Below are positions 35,740 to 43,501 of a stretch of DNA of 54,848 nt, piece by piece; position 1 is the stretch's first letter, and every line of letters starts with the position of its first letter. The position numbers were made by a program, and so were the translations under genes. The stretch covers positions 1 to 54,848 of the forward strand of contig JADFZJ010000017.1 of NCBI GenBank assembly GCA_015232555.1. The letters are read 5' to 3'. Under the pieces are notes generated by a model. The model was not told where the DNA came from and did no database searches. It saw only the letters and a program-made list of their open reading frames with translations. The stretch comes from Desulfamplus sp. Its GTDB lineage: Bacteria; Desulfobacterota; Desulfobacteria; Desulfobacterales; Desulfobacteraceae.

Positions 35740-37838
35740 TTATTAAGGGTCACCTTTCCACCTGCCTGAAGATTGATATCATCAACAATTTCAGCATGAG
35801 ATACCACAAACACTGACGGCAGGGCATGTTCGATAAGTTTTCTGAAATGGCGGCGTAATGCAGGAGAACACATAACCACCGGCTGAACGTCCATTGCAAT
35901 CTGCTTTTCAACCTCAGCACTTAAGGACTGCACAATCTGTTCTACTGTCTGAGGTTCAACTGCAAGATATGAGCCATGTTCAGTGTGCTTGATATTTTTG
36001 GTAAGCATCTCCTCAAGGGCACGATCAATAGTTATCACCTGAAGCACCTTATTAGGCTGAATGTATGGGGCAAGCATACCTTTTGAGATTCTCTGTCTGA
36101 CATATTCTGTCAAAAGATCAGGGTCTTTGCTCATCGGGGCGTAGTCAGCAAGGGTCTCAACAATTGTCAGCAGATCTCGAACTGATATTCTTTCCCGCAA
36201 AAGATTCTGAAGAACCTTCTGAACCATGCCAAGAGTCATAAGTGCGGGAATCAGCTCTTCAACAGCCTTGGGGTTAGATTTTGCAAGATTGTCCATAAGA
36301 TGCTGAACCTCCTGTCGTCCAAGAAGATCATAAGCATTTTTACGAATAACCTCTGTAAGATGAGTTGCCACAACAGTTGAGTTGTCAACTACTGTATAAC
36401 CTGAAAATTTTGCCTCATCTTCTCTCTCTTTGGGAATCCAGAGTGCTGGCAGATGGAATGCTGGTTCTGTAGTCGGAATACCGTCAATTCCACTTGCAAC
36501 GCCGCCTGGATCCATTGCAAGCAGATGGTTTATCATCAATTCACTTCCAGCAGCCTCAACCCCTTTGATCAGGATACGGTATTGAGCCGCACTCAACTGA
36601 AGGTTATCTCTGATATGGATAGGCGGAATAATAATGCCCATTTCAGTTGCAAACTGCCGTCTTATCGCCCTGATTCTTCCAAGCAGCATTCCATCTTGCT
36701 GCTTATCAACTAATGGAATCAGTCCATATCCCACCTCTAACTCAACTGTGTCAACATTGAGCAGATGTTCCACCTCTTCAGGTGAACCGGACTCTTCAGG
36801 TGTTTCTGCAGGAGCTGCTCCTGCATCAGATGCCTGTTCATCTTCTGTTTTCTTGGTTCCCCTTAAAAAATACCATGTTCCTGTGGCTAATATAACGGAA
36901 AGGCTCATAAATGGAATGGTCGGAAGCCCTGGAACAAGTCCTAAGCAGAATATAATGAATGAACCTATATAAACAGGAGTGGGACTTGCAAGAAGATGTT
37001 CTACAAAATCCTTGCCCATACGATTTTCAGAGCCTGCCCTTGATACCAAAAGACCAGATGCAGTTGAGATGAGAAGTGCAGGAATCTGTGATACAAGACC
37101 ATCTCCAACTGTTAGCAGAGTATAGTTCGTCAAGGCTTCCATAACCGGCATCCCCTGCTGGAGAACTCCAATTATAAAGCCTGCTCCAATATTGATAATG
37201 GTAATAATGATACCTGCTATGGCATCCCCGCTTACAAATTTACTTGCACCATCCATAGCTCCATGAAACTCTGACTCTCTTGCAATTGCCTTTCTTCTCC
37301 TCTTTGCTTCAGCTTCATCAATCATACCAGCATTAAGGTCTGCATCTATTGCCATCTGTTTACCTGGCATTGCATCGAGGGTAAAACGGGCAGCAACCTC
37401 TGCAATACGACCCGCACCTTTTGTTATAACCATAAAGTTGATAAGAACCAGTATGATAAAAATGATCATTCCAACTACATAGTTTCCACCAACAACAAAA
37501 TTACCAAAGGACATTATTATTGCCCCTGCAGCAAGAGGACCTTCGCTGCCATGCAGAAGAATCATACGGGTTGTTCCAATATTTAATGCAAGGCGAAACA
37601 GCGTTAGAACAAGCAGAAGCGATGGAAAAATTGCAAAATCAAGAGGTTCTTTGGTGTACATGGTTGTAATCAGAACAATTACTGACATGGTGATATTGAG
37701 TGCAAGAAAAAAATCGAGCAGAATGGCAGGCAGAGGAAGTATCATTGCCATCAGGATACTTACCATCGCAAGAACCATTGCAATGTCAGAGGACTCTTTT
37801 TTTAAACTTTGAAGGATTCCTGTAGTTTCTTCAGCCAT
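35736..37838 (-). CDS. flhA: Flagellar export gate protein FlhA
   Basis: At 700 residues this is the normal length for FlhA. The N-terminal half has about eight membrane helices (VLAMVSILMAMILPLPAI and others). The signature FHIPEP-type cytoplasmic loop includes RFTLDAMPGKQMAIDADL and GAMDGASKFVSGDAIAG. The C-terminal domain (about 350-700) docks export substrates and chaperones and contains PPIHIRDNL and HLTEVIRKNAYDLLGRQE. FlhA is the ion-driven core of the flagellar type III secretion gate. The leader between flhB and flhA (130 bp) contains a perfect 28-bp palindrome. An AGGAG ribosome site precedes the ATG. Confidence 0.97.
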   Translation of the reverse strand: MAEETTGILQSLKKESSDIAMVLAMVSILMAMILPLPAILLDFFLALNITMSVIVLITTMYTKEPLDFAIFPSLLLVLTLFRLALNIGTTRMILLHGSEGPLAAGAIIMSFGNFVVGGNYVVGMIIFIILVLINFMVITKGAGRIAEVAARFTLDAMPGKQMAIDADLNAGMIDEAEAKRRRKAIARESEFHGAMDGASKFVSGDAIAGIIITIINIGAGFIIGVLQQGMPVMEALTNYTLLTVGDGLVSQIPALLISTASGLLVSRAGSENRMGKDFVEHLLASPTPVYIGSFIIFCLGLVPGLPTIPFMSLSVILATGTWYFLRGTKKTEDEQASDAGAAPAETPEESGSPEEVEHLLNVDTVELEVGYGLIPLVDKQQDGMLLGRIRAIRRQFATEMGIIIPPIHIRDNLQLSAAQYRILIKGVEAAGSELMINHLLAMDPGGVASGIDGIPTTEPAFHLPALWIPKEREDEAKFSGYTVVDNSTVVATHLTEVIRKNAYDLLGRQEVQHLMDNLAKSNPKAVEELIPALMTLGMVQKVLQNLLRERISVRDLLTIVETLADYAPMSKDPDLLTEYVRQRISKGMLAPYIQPNKVLQVITIDRALEEMLTKNIKHTEHGSYLAVEPQTVEQIVQSLSAEVEKQIAMDVQPVVMCSPALRRHFRKLIEHALPSVFVVSHAEIVDDINLQAGGKVTLNK

Positions 37839-37898
37839 CTAATTTTCTCCTTATATAAAAAGATAATTAACAATTAATCTGTTTATATACACATTTTT

Positions 37899-37926
37899 GT
37901 AGAGACGCACGGCCGTGCGTCTCTAC
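37899..37926. repeat. 28-bp perfect palindrome (REP-like), copy 1
   Basis: The arms GTAGAGACGCACGG and CCGTGCGTCTCTAC are exact reverse complements with no loop. It is far more GC-rich than its surroundings. A related copy with the same outer arms lies at 53845-53872. The T-run is on the plus side only, so it is not a classical terminator for the minus-strand operon. It fits a dispersed REP-type element and could also form an mRNA hairpin between flhB and flhA. Confidence 0.85.
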
Positions 37927-37968
37927 TTTTATATAGAATTTGACGGACATGCCAAAAAAATGACATCT

Positions 37969-39036
37969 CTAAAGCCGTTTTCCCTTTAACTTGTAAACAT
38001 AAGCAAGCAGTTCAGCCACAGCTTGAAACAGATCAGGAGGAACTGCCTGACCTATATCAACCATTGAATACAAATTTCGAGCCAACTCTCTGTTTTCCAC
38101 AAGAGGAACTCCAGCTTCCTCAGCAATCCGTCTTATATTGGCTGCAACCGAACCTGATCCCTTGGCAATGACCATAGGAGCATCCATTGTGGCACCATCA
38201 TATTTGACGGCAACAGCAAGACGGGTCGGGTTGGTTACTACCACATCAGCCTTGGGGACGTCTGCCATCATCCTCTGACGGGCTGCCTGTGCCTGTATCT
38301 GTCTTATCTTGGATTTTATCTGCGGGTCTCCCTCTGTCTGTTTGAACTCATCCTTCACCTCCTGTTTAGTCATCTTCTGATCCTCAAGAAACTGCCATTT
38401 CTGATAGGCATAATCAAGAATTGCAAGCAGTGCCATAACCAAAAGAATTCTGATTACAATCGTAAATGATAACTCCATGATATACATAAGAATAAAAGAG
38501 ATGCTGTGATCATAAAGTCTTATTATATTGTCAAGTTCTCCTTTAACAACAGACCATGTTATTAAAAAGACAATCACAAGTTTAAGAACACTTTTGACAA
38601 GCTCAACTAAAGATTTAGGTGAAAATAGCCTCGTAAATCCAGAAAGAGGGCTTATTTTTGATAACTTAGGCTGGATTGATTCCCATGAGATATGAAATCC
38701 GACTTGAAAAAGGTTGGTTACAGCAGCAGCAAGAAATACCGCTGCAAGAATGGGTATAAGCATCAGAAACATGACTTCTGAATATCTAAAAAAAAGGTTG
38801 ATTATCTCACTGTCTGTCATAAGAGGCACAGCTTCAAATCTCAAGGTATCATCTAACATAGCAAGGCAATTTTTATATATCATGGAGGAAAACGAGCGCA
38901 GAGCTAAAACCCCTGCAAGAAGGACAAAGACAGAGGGTATCTCCATACTCTTTGTAACCTGCCCCTGTTCACGGGCTTTAGTCAGTTTTCGTTCTGATGC
39001 ATCTTCGGTCTTCTCTCCACCCTGACCTTCTGCCAT
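37969..39036 (-). CDS. flhB: Flagellar export switch protein FlhB, NPTR variant
   Basis: This is a 355-residue protein with four membrane helices (about 33-52, 88-110, 150-170, 180-205) and a cytoplasmic domain. It controls the change from hook to filament export after self-cleavage at Asn-Pro in the NPTH motif. Here residues 269-272 read NPTR (codon CGT), so the His is replaced while Asn and Pro are kept. The rest of the C-domain is normal (VAVKYDG, VIAKGSGSVA, FQAVAELLAYVYKLKG). It follows fliR by 3 bp and precedes flhA by 130 bp. Cleavage may still occur, since Asn and Pro carry the chemistry, but the rate could differ. Confidence 0.95.
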   Translation of the reverse strand: MAEGQGGEKTEDASERKLTKAREQGQVTKSMEIPSVFVLLAGVLALRSFSSMIYKNCLAMLDDTLRFEAVPLMTDSEIINLFFRYSEVMFLMLIPILAAVFLAAAVTNLFQVGFHISWESIQPKLSKISPLSGFTRLFSPKSLVELVKSVLKLVIVFLITWSVVKGELDNIIRLYDHSISFILMYIMELSFTIVIRILLVMALLAILDYAYQKWQFLEDQKMTKQEVKDEFKQTEGDPQIKSKIRQIQAQAARQRMMADVPKADVVVTNPTRLAVAVKYDGATMDAPMVIAKGSGSVAANIRRIAEEAGVPLVENRELARNLYSMVDIGQAVPPDLFQAVAELLAYVYKLKGKRL

Positions 39037-39039
39037 ATT

Positions 39040-39828
39040 TTAACCCCCTGCTGCCCAGAAGAAGATCGATAAGAAGAGAGCTTTTATACCGCCGATATAG
39101 TCTCTTGTAACCATTTTTATAATCTCAAGTGAGAATCCAAACAGCATAAGCCCTACAAGTATTTGAAAAGGAAATGCTACAGTCATTATGTTCATCTGAG
39201 GTGCAAACTTTCCTGTCAGTCCAAATGCAACATTTACAAATAGAAGAGCTGCAATAACTGGGGCACCAATTTTTATAGCAAGAACAAAAAGCTGGGTTCC
39301 CTGCTCTGTCAGTTTATCAAGAAGAACCTGTTGAAATATAAAAACTCCTGGGGGGAGAATCTCAAAGCTCTCTATGATACATAGAATAACGATATGGTGC
39401 CCGTTAAAGATGAGAAAAAGCAGAATAGTCATCCAGTAGGATATCTCTTCAAGAATTGAGACATTTGCTCCTGTTAGTGGATCAACGACATTAACCATAG
39501 AAAATCCCATCTGAAACCCTATAATCTGACCTGCAAACTGTACCGCACCAAGAAAAAATCTGATACAAAGAGAGAGTATCAATCCTATCATAATTTCAGT
39601 GAAAATAAGCAAACCTGTTTGAATAACAGTATCAGGAAACATTGATGAGTCAACTTCAACAACTGAGTAGAGCAGAAGAGATAGAACCATTGCAAGAGTG
39701 GTTTTGACAACTCGTGGAATTACCTTGGTGGTAAAAATGGGAATCATGAAAAGGACAACGCTGAATCGAGCAAGCACAAGAAGATAAACTTTAAGTTCGT
39801 CAACATTATAAAGATTTAATATGGGCAT
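39040..39828 (-). CDS. fliR: Flagellar export gate protein FliR
   Basis: This is a 262-residue protein with about six hydrophobic segments. Family landmarks include RFSVVLFMIPIFTTKVIPRVVK, FAGQIIGFQMGFSMVNVVDP and FGLTGKFAPQMNIMTVAFPFQI. FliR joins FliP and FliQ in the helical export gate. It lies between fliQ (89 bp upstream) and flhB (3 bp downstream), the standard order. Nothing unusual was noted. Confidence 0.96.
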   Translation of the reverse strand: MPILNLYNVDELKVYLLVLARFSVVLFMIPIFTTKVIPRVVKTTLAMVLSLLLYSVVEVDSSMFPDTVIQTGLLIFTEIMIGLILSLCIRFFLGAVQFAGQIIGFQMGFSMVNVVDPLTGANVSILEEISYWMTILLFLIFNGHHIVILCIIESFEILPPGVFIFQQVLLDKLTEQGTQLFVLAIKIGAPVIAALLFVNVAFGLTGKFAPQMNIMTVAFPFQILVGLMLFGFSLEIIKMVTRDYIGGIKALFLSIFFWAAGG

Positions 39829-39917
39829 ATCAACGCCAGTTCTTCAAATGAGATTATAGGATAAATTTTGACCCTGCCCATTTTTTTGAGCAGCTACAAG
39901 TATATTATCCGACTTTC

Positions 39918-40187
39918 TCATCTTATATATAAAGGAATATTCTCAATAATTCTTCGAGTATATTCTGTAAACTGTTCAAGCATCCATGGTGCAAAGAAGA
40001 GAAGTCCTGCAAAAACAGCAATGATTTTGGGAACAAACGATAGTGTCATCTCCTGAATAGATGTTACAGCTTGAAAAACACTAACCGCAAGTCCCACAAT
40101 CAGACCAAGCATCAGCATTGGCATGGAGATCATCAAAGTCATCATAATTGCCTCTTTTGCAAACTCAATTATAAATTCTGGGGTCAT
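39918..40187 (-). CDS. fliQ: Flagellar export gate protein FliQ
   Basis: This 89-residue protein has the two-helix hairpin typical of FliQ: MTLMISMPMLMLGLIVGLAV, then an intervening AVTSIQEMTLSFVPK, then IIAVFAGLLFFAPWML. FliQ and FliR wrap FliP in the export gate. The ATG begins one base after the fliP stop, so translation is coupled. The motif QEMTLSFVPK is strongly conserved in this family. Confidence 0.96.
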   Translation of the reverse strand: MTPEFIIEFAKEAIMMTLMISMPMLMLGLIVGLAVSVFQAVTSIQEMTLSFVPKIIAVFAGLLFFAPWMLEQFTEYTRRIIENIPLYIR

Positions 40188-40188
40188 A

Positions 40189-40977
40189 TTAAAAAGTTAT
40201 CCCAAAGCTCTTCATCATTGAGCCAATCAGCAGATTCCACCCATCTACCAGCACAAACAGCATCAACTTAAAAGGCATGGAGATCATAACAGGCGGAAGC
40301 ATCATCATGCCCATTGCAAGCAGAACCGATGCAACAACCATGTCAATAACCAAAAAAGGAACATACAGGACAAATCCAATTATAAAGGCTGTTTTCAACT
40401 CACTTATAACATAGGCAGGTACCAGAATAAGCAGCGATACATCATCCCTGTTTTCAGGCTTTGCCACTTTTGCCCCTTTGACAAACATGGCAATATCAGC
40501 TTCTCTTGTGTTGACCAATAGATAGTTACGTATGGGAATCTGAGCCTCATGAAAAGCCTCCTTATAGGTGATTCTGTTTTCAAGATAAGGGTTTAAAGCC
40601 TTGTCATAAATCTCTTGCCCAACTGGACGCATTATAAAAAATGTCATAAAAAGTGCCAATCCAACTATAACTTGATTAGGAGGGCTTGTCTGAGTGCCAA
40701 TTGCCTGCCGTAAAAAATGGAATACCACAATGATTCGGGTAAATGGTGTCATCAGAATCAAGATAGATGGAGCAAGTGAAAGAATGGTGAGAAGAGCCAC
40801 AATTTCAAGCACAACAGCAACATCTTCAGGAGTGCTTGCGGGTTCAAGACCAATTTTAAGCGAGGGGATAGGAAACGTTACAGCTTGTGCGATGTCGGGA
40901 GATAATCCAATAAAAGCGATAACAGCTAACAGGCAGGCAAAAAAAAGGATTAGAACTTTGACAGGTTTAAACCCCAT
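40189..40977 (-). CDS. fliP: Flagellar export gate protein FliP
   Basis: This is a 262-residue protein. The ATG at 40977 is chosen because a strong GAGGAG lies seven bases upstream; an ATG at 40992 overlaps that ribosome site. A cleavable signal peptide (VKVLILFFACLLAVIAFIGL) is followed by the FliP core: LSLAPSILILMTPFTRIIVVF, RQAIGTQTSPPNQVIVGLALF and MGMMMLPPVMISMPFKLMLF. FliP forms the centre of the export channel. The start overlaps the end of fliO by 11 bp. Confidence 0.96.
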   Translation of the reverse strand: MGFKPVKVLILFFACLLAVIAFIGLSPDIAQAVTFPIPSLKIGLEPASTPEDVAVVLEIVALLTILSLAPSILILMTPFTRIIVVFHFLRQAIGTQTSPPNQVIVGLALFMTFFIMRPVGQEIYDKALNPYLENRITYKEAFHEAQIPIRNYLLVNTREADIAMFVKGAKVAKPENRDDVSLLILVPAYVISELKTAFIIGFVLYVPFLVIDMVVASVLLAMGMMMLPPVMISMPFKLMLFVLVDGWNLLIGSMMKSFGITF

Positions 40978-41338
40978 TTTTAGTCTCCTCATTAACTGTA
41001 TTAACTATCTCTTTATACAGTTTAGATTCTGAATTAACGACCGTAGCAATATCAGGATTAATAGCTTCAGGAGATTCAATAACTGTAAGCGTATGAATGT
41101 TCTGAGTTGTTACTCCAATCAGAAGAGTTTTTCCCATAACCTCCATTAAAACAACTTTTTCCCTTGGTGAAAAATGGTGCATTGAAAGAATCTTGATATG
41201 ATTGTGTTTAGATTTGATAACACCAAGATTTGAAAATCGCTTTAACAGATAGATTAACAACAGAAGCGTTCCAATTACAAACAGAAGCATTCCAGAAGTT
41301 TTAAAGAAAGCAGCCCATATATCTGTAGAGTGTTCCAT
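40967..41338 (-). CDS. fliO: Flagellar biosynthesis protein FliO
   Basis: This is a 123-residue protein from ATG at 41338. One membrane helix (GMLLFVIGTLLLLIYLL) is followed by a small cytoplasmic domain with the FliO pattern (IKILSMHHFSPREKVVLMEVMGKTLLIGVT). FliO helps assemble the FliP ring. It sits between fliN and fliP as usual and overlaps fliP by 11 bp. The ribosome site is weak. Confidence 0.9.
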   Translation of the reverse strand: MEHSTDIWAAFFKTSGMLLFVIGTLLLLIYLLKRFSNLGVIKSKHNHIKILSMHHFSPREKVVLMEVMGKTLLIGVTTQNIHTLTVIESPEAINPDIATVVNSESKLYKEIVNTVNEETKNGV

Positions 41339-41396
41339 CAATTTGTCAAATTCATAAGTGTCTTTAGAAGATATTAGATTTGTTATAAAGTTAGAG

Positions 41397-41726
41397 TTAG
41401 TTTGTAAGACTTTTCACCCTATCCATAGGAGTTATAATGTCTGTAAGACGGACACCAAATTTTTCATTAACTACAACAACCTCCCCGCGAGCAATGAGCT
41501 TACGGTTGATATAAACTTCAAGAGGTTCTCCTGCAAGTTTATTCAATTCTACAATTGATCCCTGACTCAACTGTAGCAGATCATTTACAATCATTCTTGT
41601 TTTGCCAAGCTCTACAGAAAGCTCAAGAGGGATATCAAGGATAAATGAAAGCTCCCTTTCTCCAGACTCGTCTGCCTGTGCGGTTACTGCTTTTGTGTCT
41701 TGATTTGAACTATTTTCATCTTCCAT
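41397..41726 (-). CDS. fliN: Flagellar motor switch protein FliN
   Basis: This 109-residue protein ends in the SpoA (FliN/MOPN) domain: LDIPLELSVELGKTRMIVNDLL, SIVELNKLAGEPLEVYINRKLIARGEVVVVNEKFGVRLTDI. FliN forms the lower C-ring with FliM and helps set rotation direction and export docking. It lies 25 bp after fliM. Unlike FliM and the FliL-type protein at 29406-31142, it carries no SQDDID-like motif in its short N-terminus. Confidence 0.95.
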   Translation of the reverse strand: MEDENSSNQDTKAVTAQADESGERELSFILDIPLELSVELGKTRMIVNDLLQLSQGSIVELNKLAGEPLEVYINRKLIARGEVVVVNEKFGVRLTDIITPMDRVKSLTN

Positions 41727-41751
41727 ATTTACACACTCATAAATCTAATCT

Positions 41752-42735
41752 CTATTTCAATTTCAATTTCTCTTCAACCCTGAAAGCTTGAAAGCCCCGT
41801 CTTACACCTGCATATCCCTTTATCTTTGGAAGATCGCCGACAAATCCTGTGAGCATCTCAATAGCATCGTGATCTAACTGGATTACATCCCCTTTCTGCA
41901 TCAGCCACAGACGCTCTCCTGTTATCTCAGTTGCACCCAACTCTATTCTAAGCTCAATTGTCGATTCTAATATAACCGATTCTAACATTTTTCTCCATGC
42001 AAGGTCTGTCTGTTCTATCTCTGCCTGAAATCCTGAGGCTAACTTTGTTCTTAATGGCTCTATCATGGAATATGGAAGACAGACAATCAAATTTCCTGCA
42101 ATCTGCTCAAGTTCAATTTCAAACCGTGTAACAATAACAAGATCAGTGGGAAGAACTATTGCTGCAAACTGAGGATTCATCTCTGATCTTACAAGTGAAG
42201 TTTTGATTACTTCAATGGGACTCCATGCAGTTTCGATATTTTTAAGACATGCTACAACCACCTTTTTTGTGGCAACCTCTTCAATTTTTGTGAACTCCCT
42301 TCCCTCAACCCTTGCCTTGCCTGAACCTTCGCCTCCGAAAAAAGTGTCTATTAGGTTATAGACAAGCTGGCTCTCAAGGATAACCAGTGCAAGTCCTCTC
42401 AATGGTTCCATTCTAAACACATGAAGACTTGTAGGAACAGGAAGGCTTCTGACAAACTCGGAAAATTTAAGTGTATCTAAAGGGTTAGCACTAACATCAA
42501 CATTGGTTTGAAGCAGCGTTGACATGCTTGCACGAAGTTCTCTTGCAAGACGCTCGTTAATAACATCAAAGGTGGGCATCCTTGCTCTGACAACTTTATC
42601 CTGACTTGAGAAATCATAAAGTGGAACGCCATCTTTTACAGGCGGGGCTTCCGCCTCTTTTTCCGCCTCAACTTCACCGGAATCAAGACCCGCGAGCAGA
42701 CTGTCAACTTCATCCTGGGATAGTATTTCACTCAT
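41752..42735 (-). CDS. fliM: Flagellar motor switch protein FliM
   Basis: This is a 327-residue protein. The N-terminal peptide ILSQDEVDSLLAGLDSG is the CheY-P binding segment. The middle CheC-like domain (about 45-235) has the LASFLRTNV-equivalent STLLQTNVDVSANPL and the GGEGSG loop (FFGGEGSGKARVEGREFT). The C-terminal SpoA domain is ESTIELRIELGATEITGERL. FliM links CheY-P to the C-ring and so to rotational switching. A hairpin (CTTTTGG/CCAAAAG, 42765-42784) lies between fliL and fliM. This single CheY motif is a useful comparator for the seven-copy array in the FliL-type protein. Confidence 0.96.
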   Translation of the reverse strand: MSEILSQDEVDSLLAGLDSGEVEAEKEAEAPPVKDGVPLYDFSSQDKVVRARMPTFDVINERLARELRASMSTLLQTNVDVSANPLDTLKFSEFVRSLPVPTSLHVFRMEPLRGLALVILESQLVYNLIDTFFGGEGSGKARVEGREFTKIEEVATKKVVVACLKNIETAWSPIEVIKTSLVRSEMNPQFAAIVLPTDLVIVTRFEIELEQIAGNLIVCLPYSMIEPLRTKLASGFQAEIEQTDLAWRKMLESVILESTIELRIELGATEITGERLWLMQKGDVIQLDHDAIEMLTGFVGDLPKIKGYAGVRRGFQAFRVEEKLKLK

Positions 42736-42832
42736 TAAACAAAATTACTCACTTGTCTGCATTCCTTTTGGTTCTGCCCAAAAGACTAACACCTGAAAGG
42801 AGATGCGTTTGTGTTATTATTAGAAGATAGAC

Positions 42833-43465
42833 TTACTGTAACCAAAAATTGGTAAAATAGATATTTTTTACCATCCTTGAAGGCAATGCTTTGTTCAACT
42901 CTTGAATCAGCCTGTATTTAAAGTTGATTTTACCTTCAGGAGTTCTTAACAAAAGCCATGTCATTTTTTTTATTTCGGATTCAACTGTCTGCCTGATTTT
43001 TTCGCTATTAGATTCAATATCTTTTCGCATCTCAGGCTTTATTAGTTCAACTGAAATTTTAAGTGTAAGATAATTTAAACCTTCGCTCTCCTGCAACTTA
43101 ATTTTCTTAAATACTTCCAAATATACAATATCAGGAAAATCAGGCTCAGGCGGAGGAAGAGAAATCGGCTTTCCATCTTTATCGACTGCCCCTGCCACTT
43201 CCGCTGTTTTAGCACTCTCCTCTATTTTAGCAGATTCACCAGTATCAGTATTGTTTGGTTTTAGAAAAAAGAACCAGCCTGCAAATAAAGCTCCAGCAAT
43301 AATAACAATCAAAATAAAAAATATAACCATAAACTTCAAACTGAATATTCGTTTGAAAAATGATTTTTTTACTGGCTCTACATCAGATTGGTTATCTTTT
43401 TTAGATTTATCTGATATTGTCTCATCCTTAGCAGTGCTTTTATCTTTTTTCTTAAACTTAAACAA
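42833..43465 (-). CDS. fliL: Flagellar stator-associated protein FliL
   Basis: This is a 210-residue protein. The TTG start at 43465 is supported by AAAGGAG seven bases upstream. A basic cytoplasmic tail (FKFKKKDKS) precedes one membrane helix (LKFMVIFFILIVIIAGALFAGWFFF). The periplasmic domain (about 110-210) has DIVYLEVFKKIKLQESEGLNYLTLKISVEL and LIQELNKALPSRMVKNIYFTNFWLQ. FliL surrounds the stator and supports motor torque. This is the conventional copy; the second FliL-type protein at 29406-31142 has a much longer tail. Confidence 0.93.
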   Translation of the reverse strand: MFKFKKKDKSTAKDETISDKSKKDNQSDVEPVKKSFFKRIFSLKFMVIFFILIVIIAGALFAGWFFFLKPNNTDTGESAKIEESAKTAEVAGAVDKDGKPISLPPPEPDFPDIVYLEVFKKIKLQESEGLNYLTLKISVELIKPEMRKDIESNSEKIRQTVESEIKKMTWLLLRTPEGKINFKYRLIQELNKALPSRMVKNIYFTNFWLQ

Positions 43466-43501
43466 TACGAAACTCCTTTATAGTGTTATATTTTCATAGA
43501 T

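Noticed and set aside
37930-37955. Possible second sigma-54 site before flhA (TGGCATGTCCGTCAAA on the minus strand)
   Set aside because: The -24 box fits, but the essential GC of the -12 box is missing.
42765-42784. CTTTTGG/CCAAAAG hairpin between fliL and fliM as a terminator
   Set aside because: No U-tail follows on the minus strand, and the downstream genes are essential parts of the same operon.
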